Shown here piece after piece: positions 12,906 through 24,550 of a stretch of 64,000 nucleotides of DNA. The stretch comes from Rutidosis leptorrhynchoides (taxonomy: Eukaryota > Streptophyta > Magnoliopsida > Asterales > Asteraceae): NCBI RefSeq assembly GCF_046630445.1, contig NC_092341.1, positions 258,522,001-258,586,000 on the forward strand, in the 5' to 3' direction. The position numbers and the translations under genes were made by a program. The first letter of the stretch is position 1, and every line of letters begins with the position of its first letter. The notes below the pieces were generated by a model that was not told where the DNA came from, did not search any database, and saw only the letters and a list, made by a program, of their open reading frames with translations.

Positions 12906-13485
12906 ATACACGTGTTGTATAAGACTCAATCATGACCCACAATACCGCTATTGTAGTTACACGTATTGTGTATGTGGTGTCTTTTGATTTATCCGACGTA
13001 TTGTGTAACTGATAATGCTAAAAACGAACATATATTTCATAGCATTATCCCTCAAGAAAGACAAGCTTTTAGTTGCAATTGTCCTATTTACAAGTGATAT
13101 TCGTTTAAATAATAAAAGGTGAAGACAAAAGACAGATTCGACGAATTGAAGACGCAAACGACCAAAAAGCTCAAAAGTACAAAATACAATCAAAGAGGTT
13201 CCAATTATTGATAAGAAACGTCTCAGAATTACAAGAGCATAAGATTCAAAACGCAAAGTACAAGATATTAAATTGTACGCACGGACGTTCGAAAATCCGG
13301 AACCGGGACCAGAGTCAACTCTCAACGCTCGACGCAACGGACTAAAAATTACAAGTTAACTATGTATATAAATATAATATAATATATAATTAATTATATA
13401 AATTATATATATATATATATATTATATTTATATATTAAAACCGTCGGCAAAGAAGATCCAAAAAGGGATGAGCTGTAAAAGCAAA

Positions 13486-13534
13486 CTCCGCGACTTGCGG
13501 AGTTTGAAGGGCAAAAATACCGCGACTCGCGGAG
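13486..13534 (+). repeat. Pair of GC-rich palindromes upstream of the TATA box
   Basis: CTCCGCGACTTGCGGAG (13486-13502) and CCGCGACTCGCGGAG (13520-13534) are near-perfect inverted repeats separated by 17 bp in AT-rich DNA. The same pair is in the 3' LTR (36815-36831, one arm base changed, and 36849-36863), and variants occur in the leader and the 3' internal region. Confidence 0.75.
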
Positions 13535-13554
13535 CCCCAAATTCTGAAAATGCC

Positions 13555-13562
13555 TATAAAAG
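13555..13562 (+). promoter_or_regulatory. TATA box of the Athila LTR
   Basis: TATAAAAG preceded by GCC, about 20 bp downstream of the palindrome pair. It is conserved in the 3' LTR at 36884 and, reversed, in the minus-strand Athila derivative at about 57889-57897, so it is the best promoter candidate of the family. Confidence 0.6.
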
Positions 13563-13611
13563 CTCGCGCATTCTGAACGTTTTATATATCCTTTAATCTC
13601 TCTATCTAAAC

Positions 13612-13612
<1 letters not shown>

Positions 13613-13690
<78 letters not shown>
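13613..13690. repeat. (AT)n microsatellite
   Basis: An uninterrupted TA run of nearly 80 bp downstream of the TATA box. The equivalent tract in the 3' LTR (about 36942-36990) is shorter, so it has changed length since insertion. Confidence 0.9.
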
Positions 13691-13692
<2 letters not shown>

Positions 13693-15062
13693 TATATTTT
13701 AATTTTAATTTTAATTTTAATTTTAATTTCTAATAATAAGGGTATGTTAGCGAATGTTGTAAGGGTGTAAGTCGAAATTCTGTCCGTGTAACGCTACGCT
13801 ATTTTTAATCATTGTAAGTTATGTTCAACCTTTTTAAGTTAATGTCTCGTAGCTAAGTTATTATTATGCTTATTTAAATTGAAGTAATCATGATGTTGGG
13901 CTAAATATTAAAATTGGGTAATTGGGTTTTGTACCATAATTGGGGTTTGGACAAAAGAACGACACTTGTGGAAATTAGACTATGGGCTATTAATGGGCTT
14001 TATATTTGTTTAACTAAATGATAGTTTGTTAATTTTAATATAAATATTTACAATTGGACGTCCCTATAAATAACCATATACACTCGATCGGATACGATGG
14101 GCGGGGTATTTATATGTACGAATAATCGTTCATTTAACCGGACACGGGAATGGATTAATAGCCACTAGAATTATTAAAACAGGGGTGAAATTATGTACAA
14201 GGACACTTGGCATAATTGATAACAAAGTATTAAAACCTTGGGTTACACGCAGTCGATAACCTGGTGTAATTATTAAACAAAGTATTAAAATCTTGTTATA
14301 GTTTAAGTACTTCGGGTATAAGGATAATTTGACGAGGACACTCGCACTTTATATTTATTACTGATGGACTGTTATGGACAAAAACCAGACGGACATATTG
14401 AATAATCCAGGACAAAGGACAATTAACCCATGGGCATAAAACTAAAATCAACACGTCAAACATCATGATTACGGAAGTTTAAATAAGCATAATTATTTTA
14501 TTTCATATTTAATTTCCTTTATTTTATATTTAATTGCACTTCTAATTATCGCACTTTTATTTATTGTTATTGTATTTAATTGCACTTTTAATTATCGTAC
14601 TTTTTAATTATCGCACTTTTATTTTATCGCACTTTCATTTATCGCAATTTCATTATCGTTATTTACTTTACGCTTTAAATTAAGTCTTGTATTTATTTTT
14701 AATATTTTACATTAGGTTTTAACTGCGACTAAAGTTTTAAAATCGACAAACCGGTCATTAAACGGTAAAAACCCCCCCTTTTATAATAATAATATTACTT
14801 ATATATATTTGTATTTTTATAAATTAAACTAATATAGCGTTAAGCTTTATTTAAAGATTTTCCCTGTGGAACGAACCGGACTTACTAAAAACTACACTAC
14901 TGTACGATTAGGTACACTGCCTATAAGTGTTGTAGCAAGGTTTAAGTATATCCATTCTATAAATAAATAAATATCTTGTGTAAAATTGTATCGTATTTAA
15001 TAGTTTTTCCTAGTAAAATTTAATAGTATTTTATACCCCTTAGCTTTAACATCAAGTATTTT

Positions 15063-15080
15063 TGGCGCCGCTACCGGGGA
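15063..15080 (+). promoter_or_regulatory. Primer-binding site, Asp-tRNA type
   Basis: TGGCGCCGCTACCGGGGA lies eight bases after the LTR end. It matches the TGGCGCCG...CCGGGGA pattern of Athila elements, complementary to the 3' end of tRNA-Asp, and would prime minus-strand DNA synthesis. Confidence 0.85.
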
Positions 15081-16341
15081 CACGACGAAGCGAAACGCCA
15101 CACACATTAAAAAAAAAGAGATTTTTATTAAGTTTTTGTAAAAATACATTTTAAATATTAAAAAAATTTAAAAATTTAAAAACCGAAAAAGAAAAAAAAA
15201 TATATATATAAATCTATTTTTAAGATTTTTATTTATAAAATTATAAAGTATTTCTATTTTTTATTTTAGTTTTTAAAATATAAGTTTTTATTTATTATAT
15301 TTTATATAATTATTAAAAATAGAAAAATATATAAAATATAATTTAAAAAACTACAGAACCTGTCGAACGATATTTGTGCATTTAAAATTTTAACCTCCGC
15401 GAATCATGGAGTTTTCTGGTACGTGGCACCTCGACTCGCGGAGCCACCCTGACACGCGTACACAGAAACCCTAACCAGCATCATTACGGAGTAATTATTA
15501 TTATTATTATTATTTTATTTAAAACCCTAATTAGGTTTTTAGTTTTTAATTAGTTAATTTAAGTTATTATTTTGTTTAATTAGTTTAATTAATTTACAAA
15601 ATTAATAGTTTTATAAAATAAATAATATAAAAATAATATTTTTATAAAAATTGTACTTTTTACAACTTTTAGTATATTTTTATATTTTGTCCTTTTTTTA
15701 ATTGTTTTAGCGTAATTTGTTGTATTTTTCGCTCGTAATTAGTTTTAAGTCATAGTTTTTGCCTTAGTTTTTTTTTTTTTTTTTTATTTCTAGATTTTTA
15801 GGCTTTGCCGTAAAATCCCTTAAGTGTTTTTTTTTTAGACTAAGATTTAGGTGCTTTAGAATTTTGCGACGCAGTTTTTAGATATTAGTGCCTAATTAAG
15901 TTATTGCCGTTTTGGATATACAATTCCTTTAAGCTTTAATACCTTTAGGCGTAACTTTTTAGATTTAATTTTTAGACTTTTAAGCTACGACGCGCTATTT
16001 TCTTATTTTTATTTTTCGACCTTTTCCGACGCCTTTTACCTATGTATCAATTATCACTCCAATTAGTAATCTCAATTTGCAATTTTAATTTTAAGTTAGT
16101 GATAATAATAAGGTTGAGTTAGTCGAGTGTTTTAAAGTTTTATATTCACTCTTTTTCTTTCTTATTTTTCGACGCCTTTTTTTTCACCCCTTTTCTTTTT
16201 CGACCTTTTTCGACGCGCTCTTTTTCTTTCTTATTTATCGCCATCCTAGTTTTTAGGACATAGATTTTTATTCTACTTCTTATCTAAATTTCTTAAAATT
16301 ACGAAAATTTATTTTAAGTGGTTAAATTGATAGACATCAAA
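15081..16341 (+). other. Athila untranslated leader
   Basis: Long, very AT-rich leader without a credible gene. It contains A- and T-homopolymer runs (about 15100-15360, 15768-15786, 15823-15836), an ATT run near 15495, and several C/T-rich stretches with CGAC motifs (about 16005-16245). A second GC-palindrome pair lies at 15395-15443. Confidence 0.6.
15395..15443 (+). repeat. GC-palindrome pair in the leader
   Basis: CTCCGCGAATCATGGAG (15395-15411) and CCTCGACTCGCGGAG (15429-15443) are degraded versions of the LTR pair with the same 17-bp spacing, embedded in otherwise AT-rich sequence. Confidence 0.6.
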
Positions 16342-16548
16342 ATTTTCTGGTTCGTAGTAATAGTTAGATTTGTACGTGGACCGGGTTATTGGAGCCAAAC
16401 AGTACACAATTATATTGAGACCAAACGAATCCTGCCCCTCTGCTGCATCTTTTGGCTATTCGAAACGTGGGCAAAATCAGAAAAGTCTATTAATTGGATA
16501 ACTTATATAATTTTTTTTCCTTTTAAAAACTAATAGGATATTCTGTGA
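16342..16548 (+). promoter_or_regulatory. Conserved leader block directly before gag
   Basis: This stretch is nearly identical (about four differences in the 170 bases I compared) to the reverse complement of 63412-63625, which precedes gag in the minus-strand derivative. A frame of about 70 codons runs through both, but three of the four differences change the amino acid, so RNA-level function, for example genome packaging or ribosome entry, fits better than a protein. The block ends at the gag ATG. Confidence 0.5.
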
Positions 16549-19500
16549 ATGCACCGAGCAAGACGTTCACCACCTTTTGTACGTTCACCACCTGTAACTC
16601 GATCAAGACATCTAGCAAATATTGTCGCCGTTGATTTTTCTTTAGAATCGTCATCCAGTCGACCAAGTACTCCAATTCAAATTTCCGATAATCCATTTTT
16701 TGAACCCGACCTCACAATTGAGAATCCGGAGAATATTCAGGGACGATTCATAGATCCTGAACCATTAATTTTTCCTCCGGAACCACCAATCATTCAAACA
16801 GAGATTGTTGAGGAACGAACCATTAAATCAGAATCCTCTAGTGATTCAGATTCAACAAATTCAATTATGGAGAATCTGGAACCTCTAAGTATGGAAGACC
16901 GAATGCGAGCTAAACGCACTGGCCAAGGTCACGTAATTACTCATCCAGACATTAATGCACCAGATTATTAAATCAAAGGACAAATTCTACATATGGTGAC
17001 TAATCAATGCCAATTTAGTGGTGCGCCGAAGGAAGATCCAAATGAACATCTTCGTACCTTTAATAGGATCTGCACACTATTTAAAATCCGAGAAGTTGAG
17101 GATGAACAGATATATCTCATGTTATTTCCCTGGACTTTAAAGGGAGAAGCCAAAGATTGGTTGGAATCGTTACCTGAAGGGGCGATTGATACATGGGACG
17201 TTTTAGTTGAAAATTTTCTTAAACAATTCTTTCCGGCATCTAAAGCCGTAAGACTTCAAGGAGAAATTTTTACGTTTACACAGAAACCAAATGAAACTCT
17301 ATATGAGGCGTGGACAAGATTTGGAAAGTTATTAAGAGGATGTCCGCAACATGGTTTAGACACCTGTCAAATAGTACAAATATTCTACCAAGGATGCGAC
17401 ATCACTACAAGGAAAGACATCGATATAGCAGCTGGTGGTTCTATTATGAAGAAAACAGAAACTGATGCTTACAAAATTATTGATAACACTGCTTCCCACT
17501 CACATGAGTGGCACCAAGAAAAAGATATCGTTAGATCATCTAAAGCAGCTAGAGCCGATTCTAGCCATGACTTAGATTCCATTTCCGTAAAGATAGATGC
17601 TGTCGAGAGACGAATGGAAAAGATGACTAAAGATATTCACTCAATAGGAATTAGTTGTGAGCAGTGTGGAGGACCACATTTGACAAAAGATTGTCTCAGT
17701 ATTGAAGTAACAATGGAACAAAGAGAGAATATTTCATACATAAACCAAAGGCCTGGAAATAATTATCAGAATAATTATCAACCGCCAAGACCGATTTACA
17801 ATCAAAACCAGAATTATAATCGAAATGTTCCATACAACAACCAACAAGGTTCTAGTAATCAACAAGTATCCAACAATACTTACAACCAGCAAAGACCTAA
17901 TTTTCAAAACAAACCACCACAAACCGATGATAAAAAGCCGAATTTAGAAGATATGATGATGAAGCTAGTTGAAACTCAAACGCAGTTTTTCACATCTCAG
18001 AAACAAACCAATGAACAAAATGCTCAAGCATTTAGAAATCAACAAGCTTCTATTCAAAATCTAGAACAAGAAGTAAGTAACCTAGTAAGGTTAATAGGTG
18101 AAAGAAAACCGGGAAGTTTACCTAGTGATACAAATGCTAACCCCCGGAATGAAACAGCTAAAGCTATTACCACAAGAAGTGGTACAACACTTAAACCACC
18201 TGAAATACCTGTAATTTCTGAGAAAGCTATTCCTACTCCACAAGAACCACAACCTGAACAAGATAAGTAAAAAGAACCGGTAGTTGAAAAGGTTAATGAA
18301 GATAACACAGTTAAGGCTAAACCTTATGTTAAACCATACCAACCACCACTTCCTTACCCGAGTAAAATGAAAAAAGAGAAACTTGAAGCCGAGCAATCCA
18401 AATTCTTGGATATGTTTAAACAGATAAATGTAAATCTTTCTTTCATTGATGTGATTTCAGAAATGCCTAGATATGCTAAATTTCTGAAAGATCTAATCTC
18501 GAATAGAAAGAAAATGGAAGAACTCTCGGCTGTTACTATGAATGCTAATTGTTCAGCAGTGCTGTTGAATAAGATACCAGAAAAATTATCTGATCCAGGA
18601 AGTTTCACAATTCCATGTTTTCTGGGTAGTCTTAGTTCAATAGAAGCATTGGCAGACTTAGGTGCTAGTATAAATTTAATGCCGTATTCACTATACACTA
18701 AACTAGACCTTGGAGAATTGAAACCAACACGAATAAGCATACAACTAGCTGATCGATCAATAAAATATCCTAGAGGGATAATGGAGAACATGCTAGTTAA
18801 AATTGGTACTTTAGTATTTCCAGTAGATTTTGTTGTTCTGGATATGGAAGAAGATTCTCAAGTTCCTCTCATATTAGGAAGACCATTCTTAAACACGGCT
18901 AAAGCAATGATAGACGTGTTTGGTAAGAAACTGACCCGAAGTATAGAGGACGAGAGTGTTACCTTTTCAGTTGATAGAGCTATGCAACAACCGCAATCTG
19001 CAGATGATACATGTTATTATATTCAAACTATAGATTCACTTGCAGAATTATTAGAAGAATTTCCAGAATTACAAGGAACAGGAGAATGTTCTTTAGGAGA
19101 AGGAACTGAACCAATTGATGAAACTGAAATGTTAGCTACACTAATAGCTAATGGATATGAACCAACAACAGAAGAAATTCAAATGCTAAAAGAAGAAGAC
19201 AGATATCGATATAAATCATCGATAGAAGAACCACCAATATTAGAGTTAAAGCCACTTCCAAACCATTTGGAATATGCTTATTTACATGGTGAATCTGAAT
19301 TACCTGTAATAATATCGTCTTCTCTTACTGAAAATGAAAAATCTCAACTCATTTCTGTATTAAAAGCTCATAAACCAGCCATTGCATGGAAGATTCATGA
19401 TATTAAAGGAATAAGTCCTTCGTATTGCACACATAAAATCCTTATTGAAGAAGGTCATAAAACGTATGTGCAACGCCAACGAAGGCTAAATCCGAATATG

Positions 19501-22149
19501 CAAGATGTTGTTAAGAAAGAAATTATTAAACTGCTAGATGCAGGTTTAATTTATCCAATCTCTGATAGTCCATGGGTAAGCCCAGTTCAATGCGTGCCTA
19601 AGAAGGGTGGCATAACTGTCATTACAAATGAGAAAAATGAGCTTATTCTGACAAGGACTGTAACAGGATGGCGTGTATGTATTGATTATAGAAAATTAAA
19701 TGACGCCACCAGAAAAGATCACTTTCCCTTACCTTTCATTGATCAAATGTGGAAAGATTAGCCGGAAATAGTTACTATTGTTTTCTTGATGGATTTTCCG
19801 GATATTTTTAAATTCCAATAGCACCCGAGGACCAAGAGAAAACCACGTTCACGTGCCCTTATGGTACTTTTGCTTACAAACGCATGCCATTTGGACTTTG
19901 CAACGCCCCTGCAACCTTTCAAAGGTGCATGATGGCGATTTTTCACGACATGATAGAAGAATGCATGGAAGTTTTCATGGATGACTTTTCAGTCTTCGGT
20001 GATACATTTGAATCATGTTTAGTTAATCTTGAACGAATTCTTATTAGATGCGAACAATCAAATCTAGTACTTAATTGGGATAAATGTCATTTCATGGTTA
20101 AAGAAGGCATCGTTCTTGGTCATAAAATTTCAAAGGAAGGAATTGAAGTGGATAGAGCTAAAGTAGATGTAATTGCTAAACTTTCACATCCCACCAATGT
20201 TAGAGGAGTTAGGAGTTTTCTAGGGCATGCCGGTTTTTACCGACATTTTATAAAAGATTTTTCTAAAATTGCCACTCCTTTGAATAAACTCCTAGAAAAG
20301 GATGCTCCATTCATCTTTTCAGATGAATGTATCAAATCTTTTAATATTCTTAAAGAGAAACTCACTAATGCGCCGATCATGATAACACCAAATTGGAATC
20401 TACCGTTTGAACTAATGTGCGAGTACAAGTGATTTTGCAATGGGAGCCGTTTTAGGACAAAGGATTGAAAAACGATTTCAACCTATTTATTATGCAAGTA
20501 AGACGTTACAAGGAGCACAAACGAACTACACAACTACTGAAAAAGAACTCCTTGCTATTGTCTTTGCTTTTGACAATTTTCGTTCATATCTCGTTCTAGC
20601 AAAAACAGTGGTCTATACCGACCATTCTACTCTTAGATACCTATTTTCGAAACAAGATGCTAAACCACGATTAATCCGTTGGATCTTACTCTTACAAGAA
20701 TTCGATATTGAAATCCGAGATAAAAAGGGAGCAGAAAATCTCGCAGCCGATCATCTTTCTCGTCTTGAAAATCCTGAATTAGAAGTTCTAAATGAATCGG
20801 CCATACAAGACAACTTTCCTGATGAATATCTATTGAAGATAGATTATAATGAAATTCCATGGTTTGCAGACTATGCAAACTACTTAGTATGTGGATTCCT
20901 TGAGAAAGGATTGTCGTTCCAAACACGAAAGAAATTCTTCAGTGATATAAAACACTATTTCTGGGAAGATTCACATTTGTTTAAAAGTTGTCCCGATGGA
21001 ATAATACGCCGATGTGTATTCGAAGATGAAGCTAGTAAAATCTTAAACCATTGTCACACAGGACCAACAGGAGGGCATTATGGGCCTCAACTAACAGCAA
21101 GAAAAGTTTATGATGCTGGATTCTATTGGCCTACAATTTACAAAGACGCACACCTTCTTTGCAAATCTTGTGATGCTTGTCAAAGGGCCGGAAAAATAAG
21201 TCAACGTGATGAAATGCCACAAAATGTCATTCAAGTATGTGAAGTATTTGACATTTGGGGTATTGACTTTATGGGTCCATTTCCAAAATCTCATAATAAT
21301 CTCTACATTCTCGTAGCCATTGATTATGTATCTAAATGGGCGGAAGCACAAGCTCTCCCAACTAACGATGCACGAGTTGTAGTCAATTTTTTAAAACGTC
21401 TTTTTGCAAGGTTTGGAACACCGAAAGCTTTAATAAGTGATCGGGGAACTCATTTCTGTAATAATCAACTTGAGAAAGTTCTTAAAAGATATGGAGTAAC
21501 TCATAAAATCTCCACCGCATATCATCCACAAACAAGTGGAAAAGTTGAAAATACCAACCGAGCTTTAAAACGTATTATAGAGAAAACCGTAGGATCAAAT
21601 CCGAAGGAATGGAGCATAAAATTGGAGGATGCACTCTGGGCTTTTAGAACAGCCTACAAAACTCCAATTGGAACCACACCTTTTAAACTCGTTTACGGAA
21701 AAGCATGTCATCTTCCAGTAGAAATTGAACACAAAGCATTTTGGGCTTTGAAGACATGTAATCTTGATTTACATGAAGCTGGACGTCTATGGTTAAGTCA
21801 ACTAAATGAATTAGAAGAATTAAGACATGAAGCATACGAAAATTCGTTAATCTATAAGGAAAGAACGAAGAAATGGCATGATAAAAGAATCAGAAGTTCA
21901 AAAGAATTTAAAGAAGGAGACAGAGTTCTTCTTTTCAATTCACGATTCAAGCTATTTCCTGGAAAATTGAAATCAAGATGGTCTGGACCATTCATAGTCA
22001 AAAGAGTTTTCCCATACGGAACGATAGAATTAATAAATTCAAATGGGATTGAATTTAAGGTTAATGGTCACAGAGTTAAACACTACATAGATAGCCCGAT
22101 GGAAGTTGACAACGAAGTTAATCACAATTTCGATACCACAGCTAACTAA
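16549..22149 (+). pseudogene. Athila gag-pol, broken by three stops and two frameshifts
   Basis: Starts at ATG 16549, as in the minus-strand copy. Domains in order: Gag (capsid-like region about 17040-17400), a short zinc knuckle CEQCGGPHLTKDC (about 17660-17700), a Gln/Asn-rich stretch, aspartic protease with ADLGAS (about 18650-18670), reverse transcriptase with FMDD near 19975, RNase H (from 20435), and integrase with HHCC finger (about 21050-21180) and D, D, E residues ([23 protein letters not shown]). Damage: stop at 16969, where the minus-strand copy has GAA for this TAA; stop at 18268; a one-base loss near 19750; stop at 19809 in the RT frame; a one-base gain near 20425. All else keeps frame. 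Gag and Pol would have been one continuous frame. Now a pseudogene. Confidence 0.93.
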
Positions 22150-22319
22150 GTGTGAGGAGAATCAAGTCTTTAAAGGATAATATGTATTTCTGTTAGAGTT
22201 AGATTTTCTGTTTTCGTGTAGTTCTCGAAAATGGAACCCGAATGGTCTTTCCCTAGCAGACCCTAAAGAACTAGTCTTCTCCCCCCATTCTGAATTTTTT
22301 TTTTTTTAGGTTTTACGAA
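22150..22319 (+). other. Spacer with polypyrimidine tract and AG before the next ORF
   Basis: Ends with a 13-T run (22295-22307) followed by AGG, resembling a plant 3' splice site, 10 bases before the ATG at 22320. The block with CTAGT and TTCTCCCCC (about 22270-22290) is shared with the minus-strand derivative near 60583-60600, which then lacks the downstream ORF. Confidence 0.4.
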
Positions 22320-22718
22320 ATGAAGACTTTCTGTGAATTAAACCATGATCTAATGCTACACGCTTTGATTACTAAACGTAATAATGACACACTACCGAGT
22401 GAACTTGTATCAGTAATCAGAGAAAAATTGGACGGAGTAAGAAAAGAATCCAGATGCGAAAATAATAAGTTACAATTTGGTAAAGGAAAATCAAAATCCG
22501 CAGCGAAAAGAAGAGCACGACACCTTGAAAAATGTCACAAATGCGGAAAATGGTCACACGAAGGTAAATGTTCAAATAATCAAACCTATTCAAATACCGA
22601 ATTTGTTACTTTATGCAGAGACGGACCGTTTATATGTTTAGAAGAAAAAACATTAAATTCTCGAGGTTACGCCTATGTAGCCATGAAAAACCAATTAGTC
22701 CGACTATCTTATGAGTAG
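22320..22718 (+). CDS. Extra ORF downstream of integrase, zinc-knuckle-like protein
   Basis: A 132-codon ORF with its own ATG starts 171 bases after the pol stop, on the same strand. It is Lys/Arg-rich in the middle (about residues 46-70: KGKSKSAAKRRARHLEK) and has one Cys/His cluster CHKCGKWSHEGKC (about residues 71-83), spacing CX2CX4HX3C, one residue short of the retroviral zinc knuckle. A basic stretch plus such a finger suggests a nucleic-acid-binding accessory protein, but I do not recognise the family. It is intact although gag-pol beside it is broken. It is missing from the minus-strand derivative. A possible 3' splice site precedes it. It could also be a duplicated, diverged Gag nucleocapsid fragment. 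Confidence 0.6.
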   Translation: MKTFCELNHDLMLHALITKRNNDTLPSELVSVIREKLDGVRKESRCENNKLQFGKGKSKSAAKRRARHLEKCHKCGKWSHEGKCSNNQTYSNTEFVTLCRDGPFICLEEKTLNSRGYAYVAMKNQLVRLSYE

Positions 22719-23872
22719 GCTAGAGTATATCACTAAGAAATCTATTTCACAGGTAAGTTTGTACAGTTTTCATTTTTATTTTTATTTTTATTTTTAACCT
22801 TTTGATAATAAACGCTAATTTGTTCGCTATAAAGTATTAAATTGGTATTCAATAAAATTAGGTCTTGCGACCGAAATTATTGATATCATACAAAAATTTA
22901 TTACATCACTGCGAAATTTAACGTTTATTCTTAAGGTATAAATATCTTTAATCAATCAACCCAAAATATTTCAAAAATTCGTCATGAGTTAAATTAGGTC
23001 ATGGAACCGAAATTACTTTACCAAAAAGAGGGGCGTATGTTTTTGATAATATTTGATTGATTAAAGTGGGATAAAAAACCAAAAAGATTTTTAATTTTAT
23101 TTTTTACCATGTTTTTAAAATTAATATATAAATCTTAAACTGATATTGTAAACTTTTTAAATCAATATATTTAAAATTGTAAATATTTGGAAAATTAATA
23201 TTTTTAATATAAGTTTGTATGTATAAAAACAAAAATATAATTTAAGTTTGGTGTGAATTTTTAAAATATGAATTTTTAATTTTATGCATTTTAAATTTAA
23301 GTTTGGTGTGAATTTAAAAACAAAAATTTACTTTATTTTGCTAAGTTAAAAATATGATTTTTTAAAAATTCGTCTTAAGTTGAAGACTAGGTCGTTGAAC
23401 CGAAATTGCTTTACCCGACGGAGGGACGAGAATTTTTATTATCATTGTTTTTAATCTTATTGATTTAAAGTTTGCCAAAAACATTAAAAAACCCAAAAAT
23501 CTTTGCTTTTAAAACCACGCTTTAAATAGACAAATTTTAAAATTTTGTCGAGGGACGGACTAGGACATCGATCCGAAACGACCTCGTTCTAAATAACAAG
23601 GGAAACAAATTTTTAAAATTAGTTAATATTTGTTTTATAAGTTAAAGATTTAGAAAAAAAATAAATAAATAAATAAATAAGCTCCGCGACTCGCGGAGTT
23701 TGAAGGGAAACACCACCGCGACTCGCGGAGGTTGCGAAATCCAGAAAAAAATAAAAGGGATCGAACAGACCAGTTTCTTCCTAACCAAACTCAAATACTG
23801 CGAAAAACACACACGAAAACACACAGAAATTCGCAATTTTTGGCCATTTTTCATCAAATCTTTCACAAAATC
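22719..23872 (+). other. Athila region between zinc-knuckle ORF and env-like gene
   Basis: AT-rich, no gene seen. It contains repeated blocks TTTAAGTTTGGTGTGAATTT (about 23240-23320) and three copies of a short segment with AGGTC, then (G/T)GAACCGAAATT (about 22860, 22997, 23390), of which the last is shared with the minus-strand derivative at about 60395-60450. A GC-palindrome pair lies at 23682-23730. Confidence 0.5.
23682..23730 (+). repeat. GC-palindrome pair before the env-like gene
   Basis: CTCCGCGACTCGCGGAG (23682-23698, perfect 8-bp arms around one C) and CCGCGACTCGCGGAG (23716-23730), again 17 bp apart, follow an (AAAT)n run. This is the cleanest copy of the pair found in the Athila LTRs. 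Confidence 0.75.
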
Positions 23873-23914
23873 ATGTTGAGAAGGATGCTATCAAGGAATT
23901 ACTCAAGGAAAACG

Positions 23915-24550
23915 GTAAATTTCTACACCAAATCACCCTTTAATCCGAAAAATTAGTGTTCTTGAGCAATTTTATACCCAATTCGATTTGATTCTTTTTA
24001 GTGTAATTATGCTTAAATTGCTTATGTATTATGCTTGTATAACCTAGATTGATGCTATTTAACATGATTAGAAGCCTTAAACTTCAAAATTTGAGTAATC
24101 TAGGGTTTGTGTTCTTGAGCAATTTGGGGCTTTTTGATATAAACAGGTTATGGCCGATTTTTGTCATGAATTATTGCTAAATTAAGTAATGTAACATGTT
24201 TAGGTAGTTAAATGATACAAACTTTGAGCCTAAACAAGATTTTTGAGAATTAAAGTGGACTTTTTCAAGTCTAAAATTCATGAACTTAATTTTTAAGAGA
24301 TAATGCCATTTGAAACTTGTTTAATTGCTAATAATGATTATTTTGACATGTTATTTGAGTTGAATGCTTATAAACTTGGCGAACAATTTCGTATATGCTT
24401 ATTTGAAAAAGTGTAGATTTGATAAAAATATGAAAATAAGCATAAGTTTGATATAAATTGAACATGTCATTGTAATTATTTTGATTGATGATTTTGCTGA
24501 CACTAATGCATATTTGAATGCACAAAAATTGTGTTTGATGTGTTTTGCAG
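23915..24550 (+). other. Candidate intron in the env-like gene (636 bp)
   Basis: ACG|GTAAAT at 23912-23920 looks like a plant 5' splice site and TTTTGCAG ending at 24550 like a 3' splice site. The sequence between is T-rich (typical of plant introns) and has in-frame stops soon after 23915. Both exon ends are in phase 0, so splicing would join ATG 23873 to the body. Inference only; no transcript evidence. Confidence 0.45.

Larger units (their letters stand above)
13010..15054 (+). repeat. Athila 5' LTR
   Basis: TG...CA ends, 2045 bp. Contains a GC-palindrome pair (13486-13534), a TATA box at 13555, a long (AT)n tract just downstream of it, and near 14505-14650 a run of TTTATCGCACTTTT-like repeats. 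It differs from the 3' LTR mostly in (AT)n length, small indels and scattered substitutions. Confidence 0.93.

Noticed and set aside
13010-13337. Minus-strand ORFs of 114-126 codons at the LTR start (also 36339-36683)
   Set aside because: They lie within an LTR, run antisense to the element, differ in length between the two LTRs, and show no known domain.
16318-16533. Upstream ORF of 71 codons before gag, with a homologue at 63424-63627 (minus)
   Set aside because: Nearly identical DNA, but most differences are non-synonymous and the starts differ. Treated as a conserved leader block and not as a gene.
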